In this document: in pieces, positions 10,401-17,788 of the stretch | Numbering within the stretch: the first letter of the stretch is position 1 | Layout: each line of letters opens with the position of its first letter | Source of the DNA: Flavobacterium panacis | Lineage (GTDB): Bacteria > Bacteroidota > Bacteroidia > Flavobacteriales > Flavobacteriaceae | Assembly: GCF_024649945.1 (NCBI RefSeq) | Contig: NZ_JANKMS010000005.1 | Coordinates: forward strand, 62,001 to 126,000 | Reading direction: 5' to 3' | Length of the DNA: 64,000 nt | The notes under the pieces: generated by a model | The model's database searches: none | Seen by the model: the letters and a program-made list of their open reading frames with translations, nothing else | Told to the model about the DNA's origin: nothing | Made by a program: the position numbers and the translations under genes

Positions 10401-10543
10401 CCTTTTAATAAAACTGTTGCGCCTGGAACAGGCATTCCATTTTCATCATTTATCATTCCATTTACTGTGACATCCTGAGCCACAGCTATAACCGAGAATA
10501 ATAAAGATGAAATACAAAAAACAAGTAATTTTGTTAATTTCAT
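7436..10543 (-). CDS. SusC/RagA family TonB-linked outer-membrane transporter (downstream operon)
   Basis: This 1035-residue protein has a signal peptide (residues 1-22), then a carboxypeptidase-regulatory-like Ig domain (about 25-100; PVPGATVLLKG, DFDGKFQI). The TonB-box region is NEVVVVGYG, the plug has VWVDGIAID and ESIEVLKDAASAAIYGTRAA, and a long beta-barrel ends in LLGANVQF with a terminal Phe. It imports oligosaccharides with energy from TonB-ExbBD. The first 18 residues are identical to those of the SusC at 14214-17444, and the DNA around the start is nearly identical, although the rest has diverged. It heads the operon 10543-5007. Confidence 0.95.
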   Translation of the reverse strand: MKLTKLLVFCISSLLFSVIAVAQDVTVNGMINDENGMPVPGATVLLKGTTKSTASDFDGKFQIQVPSNGTLTITFIGYTTINEAVNGRTKLSIQLKPESQSLNEVVVVGYGVQKKSVVTGAISSVKSADLEKVPNGRVEQALQGRVAGVTIAATSGQPGAASKVRIRGITTFREGGNDPLWVVDGIAIDAGAVGFINQSDIESIEVLKDAASAAIYGTRAATGVILVTTKKGKSGKISVNYSGFAGIAAPAKKLNLLNASQYATIMNEKSVADGGAIKYANPASYGKGTDWQDAVFNNSAFRYTHELSFSGGGEKSTFYASFGVQDQEGIVATDISNYTKKNFRLNSTHKISDYFTFGQTFGYTHQKTQDIGNINSEFGGVLSSAINLDPITPIVADPSVIGSGFYNSANIVLDSHGNPYGISPVVQQEMTNPLAYTQTRLGGYNWSDDFVGNAYLEANITSHLKVRSTLGGKLAYWGNEMFTPTFYLNPNMKADRNNYSQNNEKAFAWNIENTLNYSNKFGDHSINALVGQGAYVENIGKTIGTTFYGLPITSYKDASWNFNLPQDDMVSRASDKIEHKLSSLFFRLNYDYKEKYLFTGIVRRDGSTRFGENKKFGVFPSFSLGWVISKEGFWTENNIVNTLKLRGGYGVVGNDNIWDFKYRGLVVGGYNYSVGNEGSITTGYGNSTLPNADLGWEETSQTTVGLDAKLFNDFTLTLDYYKKRTTGILRDVVIPGYVGVVDAPAANIADMNNSGFEVEAGYKKRLGDFNLGVNANFAYLKNEVTYVGSNTNFIAGDASFQSMGQVTRTQVGHSFNEFYGFKTAGIFQNEAEVQAYKNASGGLIQPNARPGDFRWVDNNGDGAITDEDKQYLGTNIPKYTFGFTVNLDYKNFDFMAFTQGAAGSKIFQGLRRLDMLTANYQTEALGRWVGEGTSNDYPRLTNNDPNKNFSNMSDFYLENGNYLRLKVVTLGYTMPTGLSSKIGADRIRFYVTGENLITFTKYTGYDPEIGGQVFGVDKGVYPQARSILLGANVQF

Positions 10544-10586
10544 TTTTCTAAAAATTTTGGTTAATTAATTAGTAATTTGATGCAAT
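10503..10586 (-). repeat. Leader/signal-peptide block shared with the other susC (copy 1)
   Basis: These 84 bases cover the first 14 codons of the susC gene and 43 bases of leader. By direct comparison they match 17404-17487 at 80 of 84 positions, while the surrounding sequence is far less similar. The non-coding half includes a TTAATTAATTAG stretch. The conservation suggests a shared regulatory or translational role, or recent copying. Confidence 0.85.
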
Positions 10587-10590
10587 ACTA
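10583..10590 (-). promoter_or_regulatory. Candidate -7 promoter element of the downstream susC
   Basis: The minus strand reads TAGTATTG, one base off the Bacteroidota TAnnTTTG element. It lies 40 bases upstream of the ATG, exactly where the sister operon has TATAATTG. No TTG -33 element is visible at the right distance, which would fit an activator-dependent promoter. Confidence 0.4.
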
Positions 10591-10626
10591 AAACTAAAAT
10601 TTCAGTTTTCACATTTAATAATCCAT

Positions 10627-10669
10627 ACAAAAACACATCAAAACAAAAATTTTAATATTATAAAAACAC
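10627..10669 (-). promoter_or_regulatory. Candidate operator: two direct repeats 33 bp apart
   Basis: ACAAAAACACATCAAAA starts at 10627 and ATAAAAACACATCAAAA at 10660 (plus-strand reading), exactly 33 bp apart. The first lies 84 bases before the susC ATG. The same element, spacing and distance occur before the other susC (17528 and 17561). This is a plausible binding site for the divergent SusR-like regulator; binding is inferred only. Confidence 0.5.
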
Positions 10670-11482
10670 ATCAAAAAAACAATAATTAACTGATTTTAAA
10701 TAATTTAAAAAAACAAAAAGTAGTACTAAAGAAAAGTTAATTTTAAAAATAAACACTACATATAGTATATGTAGTAAAATAGTATTAAAAACACCTAAAA
10801 CTACAACGTAATAGTAGCACCTATTCACACATAATGCTTTATTTTACAAATATTTACAAGTAAAAACAAGATAAAACTCGTAGAAAAATCTAAATAGAGA
10901 ATATGATATTTTTAATCTCTTTTTTTTCATTATTATCAAAAAATTTAACACAAGAAAAATCTTATATTCGAAATTACCGTATTATTTTACTTATAAAATA
11001 TAGTTATTAAACAGTAAAGTTTAAGTAGTTGTTCCATCCAAAATTGTCAAAAAACGACGTTCTTTACTAAAAGGAGGGTATATTTCATTTCAAATAGAAT
11101 CAGACAATGAAAAGGAATTAAAATCCAAGCGAAGATAAAATAGTATCTATATGATGTCATAAGTTAGATTTCTAAGAAAAAGAAATCTTTAAGAAGAGGT
11201 ATTTATGGAATAAAGAAACGAACAGCTAATAACACATTAAATTTTACTGTTAATTAGCTTTGTAGAGGCTAAAAACACCCAAAGTCATTTTTTTCTTTAT
11301 TTGAATGGGAAAATTATATATTCAACAAAGATTATCGGACGAATTAAAACGGATCTAAAATGCTTCAAAATGTCTTAAAAAGAACCATACAAACACTATA
11401 AAGCCCCATATAACTGCGATTAAATATTTCTATTCATTAAAACACCTTAATACACGATGATAATTGATATAATACAAAAATA

Positions 11483-11510
11483 ATAGCCCATAATCGAAAT
11501 TATGGGCTAT
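11483..11510 (-). terminator. Rho-independent terminator of the upstream susCD operon
   Basis: A perfect 12-bp stem (ATAGCCCATAAT, 11483-11494, with ATTATGGGCTAT, 11499-11510) has a 4-base loop and is followed on the minus strand by a T-rich run. It lies about 144 bp after the stop of the PKD-type lipoprotein gene and resembles the terminator at 4936-4970. Confidence 0.88.
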
Positions 11511-11653
11511 CCAGGCAATAAACTTAACTTAAACTAACCATAGTAGTTTAACCTTTATACTATTTTACTCTGTTATGGAGTAAAATAAAATGTTGGAGAA
11601 ATCGAAAAAGGAATTTTTCAATCTTCCTTTTTCGAAATAACTAACACAAAATA

Positions 11654-12457
11654 TTATTCAGGTTTAAAAATAAATGTCCAACCTGTTTTATTAGCATCAT
11701 TATTACTTAAATGAAGAACTAGTCTAGTTTCAGTAAGCTCAATAACTTCATATATACCATCTGCATTACCTGCTTCATATCCTAACATTTTAGAATTGAA
11801 AATGGTTAGTAGTTTATTCTTAATATCTAGCTTAAAAGTACCTTTTGTAGGCGTAGCTGTTTTTGTTGCATAATGATTATAGTTTGCTGCTCCGTTAAGG
11901 TCAAAATGCATTTTTCCACTAACATCAACAGGCACTTTATCTCCAGAACCACCGGCATTCCACCAAGCTACATCCCATTTATCTTTACCTCCATTGGCAA
12001 TGTCTGGAGACATATACCACCAAAGTCTACCATCTCCTCCAACACCATCAAAGACCCATGTTTTTCCAGCAGATGTGTTCTCACTTACTAAATCATACCA
12101 ATCTTGATCTAAACGTGTATCAATCCTGTCGACCTGAACATCAATAGTCTTTGTAAAAAACGTAGCTCCTAAAGTTCCAACAAAAGTAAAAGTTGATTTA
12201 CCTGGAATTGGATAAACAATAGTTGCCTCATTCGTTAGTGCTTTGTCTAAACCATAGTCCCAATAACCAGTAACTCCAGGTGTATTCATACTAAGCGTAA
12301 TTTTATTACCTCCAGGAGGAGATTGAGTAGCTACTAATTCTACTCCAGCAATATCGGTTGAATCTACTAAATGTTGTTCATCTACAATTGGATCACATGC
12401 CGAAAAAATCAGCATAAAGACAGCAATTAGTAAATATTTTATATTATGAATTTTCAT
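11654..12457 (-). CDS. PKD-like lipoprotein, probable surface glycan-binding protein
   Basis: This 267-residue lipoprotein has its lipobox at Cys21 (IFSAC). Residues 35-110 form a PKD/Ig-like domain (VTGYWDYGLDKALT, then STFTFVGT). The C-terminal half is rich in exposed-type aromatics: KTWVFDGVGGDGRLWWYMSP and WDVAWWNAGGSGD, a composition that would suit stacking on sugar rings. It ends in beta strands (RLVLHLSNN, WTFIFKPE). It occupies the same third position as the 5007-5882 lipoprotein in the sister operon, but their C-terminal domains differ, so the two operons probably display different glycan-binding proteins. The exact family is not recognised; function is inferred from position. Confidence 0.7.
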   Translation of the reverse strand: MKIHNIKYLLIAVFMLIFSACDPIVDEQHLVDSTDIAGVELVATQSPPGGNKITLSMNTPGVTGYWDYGLDKALTNEATIVYPIPGKSTFTFVGTLGATFFTKTIDVQVDRIDTRLDQDWYDLVSENTSAGKTWVFDGVGGDGRLWWYMSPDIANGGKDKWDVAWWNAGGSGDKVPVDVSGKMHFDLNGAANYNHYATKTATPTKGTFKLDIKNKLLTIFNSKMLGYEAGNADGIYEVIELTETRLVLHLSNNDANKTGWTFIFKPE

Positions 12458-12487
12458 CTTTCTAAATTATTAATAGTTATTAAAATA

Positions 12488-14197
12488 TTACCAACCTGGA
12501 TTTTGATTGTAAACTCCATTTAATAGTCTAATTTCGGTTTCAGGAATCGGAACTAACCCTTTAGTTTCAGATCTGTATTTTACACTATAATTAGCGGTAA
12601 CTCCAGAGTTTCTTACTTGAATTACATCATTAAAAGCAGTATCAACATCTCCCCAGCGAACAAGATCAAACCAGTGTAATCCTTCGAAAGCTAACTCGTA
12701 CAAACGCTCTTTTTTAATATTATCAAGAGAATATCCAACTGGTCCTAGTTTTGCTCTAAGTCTTACTGCATTCATACCGTCTGGCGTTTTAGTAATTTCA
12801 GAATGCATTAATAATACATCTGCAAAACGCATGAAAATAAAATCTTGAGCATGCATTAACTGCATATCTGTAATTTTCCAATCATACATCTGAACAAACA
12901 TTCCTACATTTGACCCTTTACCATTATCGTGCTGTAATGAAACATATTTTTTATTAAAATATCCCGTTTCATGATCTCCTTTATCTGGGGCATAACCACC
13001 TGTTCCTTGATCTGCTTTACCTACTTCAAGTATAGACCCTCTCTTTCTTGGATCGGCATCATCCCATCCTGTAAATAATTTTGGATTTACAGTACACCAT
13101 CCCCAACCTTCTCCAAAAGGTGCTAATGAATTACCACGCAATGAATTAAACAGAGCAAGTCTATTAGTGTAACTCTGACCATTTGTCCAATCCCAGTTAC
13201 CAAAAGAATATCTTTGCATAAACATCGTTTCAAAGTTTCCTGTTCCAAAAGTTGGTGTAGCACCATCTTGACCTACCCATGACAAACCTTCTGCAGCAGC
13301 CCAAGGCAATACATTGTCATTTTTTGCACTTTTATTTACATAAGAATATGGCCAAAGATTTCTAAAATCAGATGCTAGCTTATAACCACTATTATTAATA
13401 CAATCATCTAAATAAGCTCCAACTTGTGTTGCCGTTAAAGCACCGCCTTCAACAAGAGGCAAATCTGTCGTTGCTTGCTTTTCGATGTTGCTCATGTAAC
13501 CTGTATAAAATAAAAACACACGTCCCATATATGCTTCCGCAACCCATTTATTAGCATGACCGTATCTTGCAGTCGGAATACTTGTAAACGGTGTGGAAGG
13601 CATAGTTTCGATAGCTAGTTTTAAATCAGATGCAATTTGTGCGAATGTCTCACTATAAGTTGATCTAGCAACTAATCTATCTCCATCATATTTTATAACC
13701 AATGGCACTCCTCCAAAGAATTTTGCTAATCTGAAGTAAAAGAAAGCTCTCATAAACAAAGCTTCTCCAAGAGCTTGCTTTTTAAACTCATCTGCTTGTT
13801 GCGGTGTATCAAAATACTTAGAAAAATCTGCATCTGGAACTTTTTCGATAATGGCATTTGCTCTCGAAATTCCATTATACGATTGTCTCCACATATCACG
13901 ATAGGTATCTTCAGCAGGATCTTCAAAATTATCTACCCATTTTGCAGATTTATCATCAGGACCTCCACCGCCAAACATCATATTATCCATCAAGTTTGCA
14001 GCTACTTGTTCTTCACTATGAACATTCGCTGTATAGATAGCATTGTAAATACCTGCCATTGCTTCGTTTATATCAGTAGGAGATTTATAAAAACTTTCTA
14101 AACTCTTTTCTGAAAGATTCTCCGTATCCAGCTCATCGTTACAACTATAGGCTGCAAAAATTACCGAAATTGCTATTATATATCTTAATTTTTTCAT
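12488..14197 (-). CDS. SusD/RagB family glycan-binding lipoprotein (upstream operon)
   Basis: This 569-residue lipoprotein has its lipobox at Cys19 (AAYSC). SusD features include the N-terminal SLESFYKSPTDINEAMAGIYNAIY motif, helices around ALGEALFMRAFFYFRLAKFFGG, and the C-terminal KKERLYELAFEGLHWFDLVRWG and LVPIPETEIRLLNG. The chosen start (MKKLRY) gives a proper signal peptide and leaves 16 bp after the susC stop; a start ten codons earlier would overlap susC and put polar residues before the signal sequence. It pairs with the SusC at 14214-17444. Its greater length than the sister SusD comes from loops in the middle of the protein. Confidence 0.93.
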   Translation of the reverse strand: MKKLRYIIAISVIFAAYSCNDELDTENLSEKSLESFYKSPTDINEAMAGIYNAIYTANVHSEEQVAANLMDNMMFGGGGPDDKSAKWVDNFEDPAEDTYRDMWRQSYNGISRANAIIEKVPDADFSKYFDTPQQADEFKKQALGEALFMRAFFYFRLAKFFGGVPLVIKYDGDRLVARSTYSETFAQIASDLKLAIETMPSTPFTSIPTARYGHANKWVAEAYMGRVFLFYTGYMSNIEKQATTDLPLVEGGALTATQVGAYLDDCINNSGYKLASDFRNLWPYSYVNKSAKNDNVLPWAAAEGLSWVGQDGATPTFGTGNFETMFMQRYSFGNWDWTNGQSYTNRLALFNSLRGNSLAPFGEGWGWCTVNPKLFTGWDDADPRKRGSILEVGKADQGTGGYAPDKGDHETGYFNKKYVSLQHDNGKGSNVGMFVQMYDWKITDMQLMHAQDFIFMRFADVLLMHSEITKTPDGMNAVRLRAKLGPVGYSLDNIKKERLYELAFEGLHWFDLVRWGDVDTAFNDVIQVRNSGVTANYSVKYRSETKGLVPIPETEIRLLNGVYNQNPGW

Positions 14198-14213
14198 TGT
14201 CAATGTTTTAATA

Positions 14214-17200
14214 TTAGAAATCAGCACTTAATCCAAACATTACTGTTCTAGATTGTGGATATAAACCTAAATCTACTCCCGAAGCCCATGAATAGTTTGT
14301 ATTATCTCCTCCCCAACGCACTTCTGGATCCATACCATCATACTTCGTAAATGTGTATAAGTTATTTACAGCAACGTAGAATTTAAGATTTGAAATAAAT
14401 TTAATGTCTTTCAATAATTCATTAAAATTGTAACCTACTGTTAAATTGTTAATTCTTAAATAATCAGCATTTTGCATGTAGATGTCAGAAATATAATTTG
14501 TATTTCTATTTGACACAGAACTTAAACGAGGCATTTTGTTTGAAGTTCCCTCTCCGTGCCAACGATCAAATACATCTGAAGTATAGTTTTGTTTTGGACT
14601 ATCAGCAAATGATCTGTACGATTGCATTACCTGCATACCGTATTTTCCTGCCATTGTAGTGTTCAAATAAAAATTTTTGTACTCGAAATTTAATTGAATA
14701 CCTAATTGGAAGTTCGCATTTGGATCTCCAAGAATTACTTTATCTTTTTCATCAATAACACCATCGTTATTTTGATCAACAAAACGAACATCTCCAGGAC
14801 GTTGGTCACTAAAATATGGCTGACCTGTAGGCCCTACATAAGCATCTACTTCTTTTTGGTTTTGCAAAATTCCAGCTGTTTTGAAACCATAGAAAGATCC
14901 AATTGGATAACCTACTTGCGCTCTAGAAATTTCTGATGTTCCTTGTGATAAAACGTGAGGCAAACCATTAATTATACCATTTCCGTTATCAATCCTTGTA
15001 ACTACATTTTTGTTGAAAGCACCACTTACAGTTACACCATATTTAAAATCTCCAACTTTATCTTTCCAAGTTAAAGAAAGTTCAAAACCTTTGTTCTCAA
15101 TATCTCCTCCATTTTTGTAAGGATCATCGGCACCAGCAGTTCCTGGCAATTGCGCTTTAACAAGCCAGTCTCTAGTTGTTTTCTTATACCAGTCAAATGT
15201 TAACCCTAATCTTGAATTGAAGAAAGTCGCATCTAATCCTAAATCTAATTGTTCAGATGTTTCCCAGCTAACAGTTGGATTAGGTACTGATGCAGGATAT
15301 GCAGTCTGGCCAGAAACTGGTTTAGTATCTCCAAAAAAGTAACCAGGGAAAGCATATTTAATACTAGATGTATAATAAAAAGCATAATCCGTATATTGGT
15401 TACCATTTTGTCCCCAGCTTGCTCTCAACTTTAAGAAATCAAGGTATTTTGAAGTACCCGCCATAAAATTCTCTTTGGTAATAACCCATCCAGCAGCAAC
15501 TGATGGAAAGTTCCCATACTGATAGTTTTTGGCAAAATTAGAAGATCCGTCACGACGTATAACAGCAGAAAGAAGGTATTTTTCTTTATAATCGTACTGC
15601 GCACGTGCAAAATATGACATAATTGCGCCTCCACCAGCAGCTTTATCAAAACCAGTGGTATTAATATCTGCTATAGAACCTGGACTTTTAGTATTGTCTA
15701 AATAAGCATATTTTGGATCATTAGGAAACGACAAACCGTTTCTTGAGCCATAAATATTATTTTCAACAATTCTTTGCCATAGCTCTGTACCAATTACAGC
15801 GTTAATATTGTGATTCCCAAATTGTTTTTGATAGGCAAGAGTATTCGTCCAAGTTGAGTTTGCACCAAAATACTGAGATTGTGTTGCACCATCAACCGCA
15901 TCATCATAAAGCACTCCTAAATGATATGTTGGGTTCATTGTTCTGTTATAACCAAACCACGAATCAATTCCGTAAACCGTCTTAAATCTTAAATTGGAAA
16001 TTGGTTCAATCTCTACAAATACATTTCCAATAATTTTATGATCTTTTGGGTAATTGTAATTACTTCTGTAATACATTACTGCCAAAGGATTTGTCTGGTT
16101 TGTATTTAAACCGTCTAATGTAGGAGTAAATCCGTATTCGTTAATATTTCTATCAATTGATGTCTGCCAATAAGCTGGTTGCAATGGGTTTTGAGTCAAA
16201 GCATTATGCAAATCATTTCCATAAATATTTCCGTTAGAAACATCTCTTTTTTGAATATTCGTGTACGTTAAATTTTCTCCAATAGTAATGATATTATGAC
16301 TTTCGTTCTTTTTCAAAACCATTTGTGTATTCAATCTTGTTGTTAATCTTTTGAATCCAGCATCTACTATGTTACCTCCAATAATTCCATCCTGATCAAA
16401 ATAAGAAATACCAAATGAATACGTGATATCTTCAGATCCTCCAGTGATATTGATAGAGTGATTTACTATAGGAGCATCTTTTTTAGACATTTCATTTATC
16501 CAATTAGTTCCTGTCCAGCCATTTTGCAGCTTATTCCAAATTTCTTCTCCAAGCTGTGTTCCAGCTCCTGGATAATTTCTTTCTAACCAATCATTACTAG
16601 TCAACATTGCTTTCCAATTGTTTGGAGCAAGTCCATCGTTAACCCTTCCTTCATCCTGTATATACATATATTCTTGCGCATTTAATGGATCCAGATTTTT
16701 GTAGATGTTTTGAATTCCGAAATAAGAATCATAAGAAATTCTTGCGGGTCTTCCTTTACGTCCTTTAACAGTGGTTACCAAAACAACTCCATTTGCAGCT
16801 CTTGAACCATAAATCGCGGCAGATGCAGCATCCTTCAAAACGTCAATAGATTCAATATCTGAAGGGCTCAGATAATCGATATCTCCTACAGCAACACCAT
16901 CCACAATATACAATGGATTTGAAGATCCAATGGTACCAATACCACGAATAACTACTTTTGTTCCAGCTCCCGGCGCACCATTATTTCGTGTAATACTAAT
17001 ACCTGGCGCAATACCTTGAAGTGCTTCCATTGCAGAACCTGTATTCAATTCTTGAAGTGTTTCTCCTTTTAAGTTTGTAGAAGCACCAGTAATCAAAGCT
17101 TTCTTTTGTGTACCATATCCGATAACAACGACTTCATTTAAATTTTGAGACACTGCCTTAAGAGAAATAGAATGTGTGGTTTTTCCTCCTACTGCCTCAT

Positions 17201-17444
17201 TTAAAGTTTCAAAACCAACGAAACTAATTACTAAAGTTCCATTTGATGGAGCACTAATCTGAAACTTTCCATCAAAGTCAGAGGCTGTAGCTTTATTAGT
17301 CCCTTTTACTAAAATTGTTGCCCCTGGGACGGGCAATCCACTTTCGTCACTAATGGTTCCATTTACCGTAATATCCTGAGCGAATACAGTAACAGAAAAC
17401 AGTAAAGACGAAATACAAAAAACAAGTAATTTTGTCAATTTCAT
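14214..17444 (-). CDS. SusC/RagA family TonB-linked outer-membrane transporter (upstream operon)
   Basis: This 1076-residue protein has a signal peptide (1-22), carboxypeptidase-regulatory-like domain (about 25-100), TonB-box segment NEVVVIGYG, and plug motifs YIVDGVAVGD and ESIDVLKDAASAAIYGSRAA. A C-terminal beta-barrel ends MFGLSADF with a terminal Phe. It forms the outer-membrane channel for glycans captured by the SusD encoded 16 bp downstream. Its gene is divergent from the SusR-like regulator (344 bp between starts), the usual arrangement for a sensor and its target operon. It and the SusC at 7436-10543 are paralogues, nearly identical only in the signal peptide and leader. Confidence 0.95.
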   Translation of the reverse strand: MKLTKLLVFCISSLLFSVTVFAQDITVNGTISDESGLPVPGATILVKGTNKATASDFDGKFQISAPSNGTLVISFVGFETLNEAVGGKTTHSISLKAVSQNLNEVVVIGYGTQKKALITGASTNLKGETLQELNTGSAMEALQGIAPGISITRNNGAPGAGTKVVIRGIGTIGSSNPLYIVDGVAVGDIDYLSPSDIESIDVLKDAASAAIYGSRAANGVVLVTTVKGRKGRPARISYDSYFGIQNIYKNLDPLNAQEYMYIQDEGRVNDGLAPNNWKAMLTSNDWLERNYPGAGTQLGEEIWNKLQNGWTGTNWINEMSKKDAPIVNHSINITGGSEDITYSFGISYFDQDGIIGGNIVDAGFKRLTTRLNTQMVLKKNESHNIITIGENLTYTNIQKRDVSNGNIYGNDLHNALTQNPLQPAYWQTSIDRNINEYGFTPTLDGLNTNQTNPLAVMYYRSNYNYPKDHKIIGNVFVEIEPISNLRFKTVYGIDSWFGYNRTMNPTYHLGVLYDDAVDGATQSQYFGANSTWTNTLAYQKQFGNHNINAVIGTELWQRIVENNIYGSRNGLSFPNDPKYAYLDNTKSPGSIADINTTGFDKAAGGGAIMSYFARAQYDYKEKYLLSAVIRRDGSSNFAKNYQYGNFPSVAAGWVITKENFMAGTSKYLDFLKLRASWGQNGNQYTDYAFYYTSSIKYAFPGYFFGDTKPVSGQTAYPASVPNPTVSWETSEQLDLGLDATFFNSRLGLTFDWYKKTTRDWLVKAQLPGTAGADDPYKNGGDIENKGFELSLTWKDKVGDFKYGVTVSGAFNKNVVTRIDNGNGIINGLPHVLSQGTSEISRAQVGYPIGSFYGFKTAGILQNQKEVDAYVGPTGQPYFSDQRPGDVRFVDQNNDGVIDEKDKVILGDPNANFQLGIQLNFEYKNFYLNTTMAGKYGMQVMQSYRSFADSPKQNYTSDVFDRWHGEGTSNKMPRLSSVSNRNTNYISDIYMQNADYLRINNLTVGYNFNELLKDIKFISNLKFYVAVNNLYTFTKYDGMDPEVRWGGDNTNYSWASGVDLGLYPQSRTVMFGLSADF

Positions 17445-17487
17445 TTTTCTAAAAATTTTGGTTAATTAATTAGTAATTCAATGCAAT
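17404..17487 (-). repeat. Leader/signal-peptide block shared with the other susC (copy 2)
   Basis: Counterpart of 10503-10586, matching at 80 of 84 positions by direct reading. It includes 41 bases of coding sequence and 43 bases of leader containing TTAATTAATTAG. Confidence 0.85.
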
Positions 17488-17491
17488 TATA
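17484..17491 (-). promoter_or_regulatory. Candidate -7 promoter element of the upstream susC
   Basis: The minus strand reads TATAATTG (TAnnATTG), 40 bases before the ATG, the same position as TAGTATTG in the sister operon. It is one base from the TAnnTTTG consensus and has no clear -33 TTG partner. Confidence 0.4.
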
Positions 17492-17509
17492 ATGTTAAAT
17501 TTCAATAAG

Positions 17510-17527
17510 AAGGAATTAAAATTCCTT
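17510..17527. repeat. Perfect short inverted repeat in the susC leader
   Basis: AAGGAATT and AATTCCTT are separated by AA, between the candidate -7 element and the first operator repeat. It has no counterpart in the sister leader. It could be an extra regulator site or chance in AT-rich DNA. Confidence 0.4.
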
Positions 17528-17570
17528 ACAAAAACACTTCAAACTAAATTCTAATACACTACAAAAACAC
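17528..17570 (-). promoter_or_regulatory. Candidate operator: two direct repeats 33 bp apart
   Basis: ACAAAAACAC occurs at 17528 and again at 17561, 33 bp apart, and the first copy lies 84 bases from the susC ATG. Spacing and distances equal those before the other susC (10627 and 10660), although the sequence between has diverged. It lies in the gap between susC and the divergent regulator gene, so it could also affect regulator expression. Confidence 0.55.
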
Positions 17571-17788
17571 AACATTTTTTTCTTAATAACCTAATTTACT
17601 GATATTTAAAATTGACAAAAAATTGTTATAAAAATGTTAATTAAAAAAAACGTATATTACATTGGTTTATCAACAACTATAACGTTGTAAATTAAAAATA
17701 ATTTAAAAAAACAGATTTATTGAGATTGAATAATCAACATTTTAAAGACATTATTAAGCATTTATACTAAAAATACATTTAAAATTTT

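Larger units (their letters stand above)
10544..11653. other. Long non-coding AT-rich stretch between the two susCD operons
   Basis: About 1.1 kb without a convincing gene in either direction. The right end holds the terminator of the upstream operon (11483-11510) and the left end the leader, candidate promoter and operator repeats of the downstream susC. Between about 10680 and 11470 I see only AT-rich sequence with frequent stops in all frames. It could be decayed coding sequence or a long untranslated region, but I recognise no family in it. Confidence 0.6.
17445..17788. promoter_or_regulatory. Divergent control region between susC and the SusR-like regulator
   Basis: This 344-bp AT-rich gap contains the susC leader, candidate -7 element, a short palindrome and the 33-bp-spaced direct repeats. 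The regulator-proximal half (about 17600-17788) shows no recognisable motif to me. Both transcription units must start here. Confidence 0.6.

Noticed and set aside
10785..11285. Further TAAAAACAC-like sequences in the gap between the susCD operons
   Set aside because: Single isolated matches with no 33-bp partner and no fixed distance to a start codon.
14198..14227. A ten-codon longer N-terminus for the upstream SusD
   Set aside because: It would overlap susC and place polar residues in front of a good lipoprotein signal sequence.
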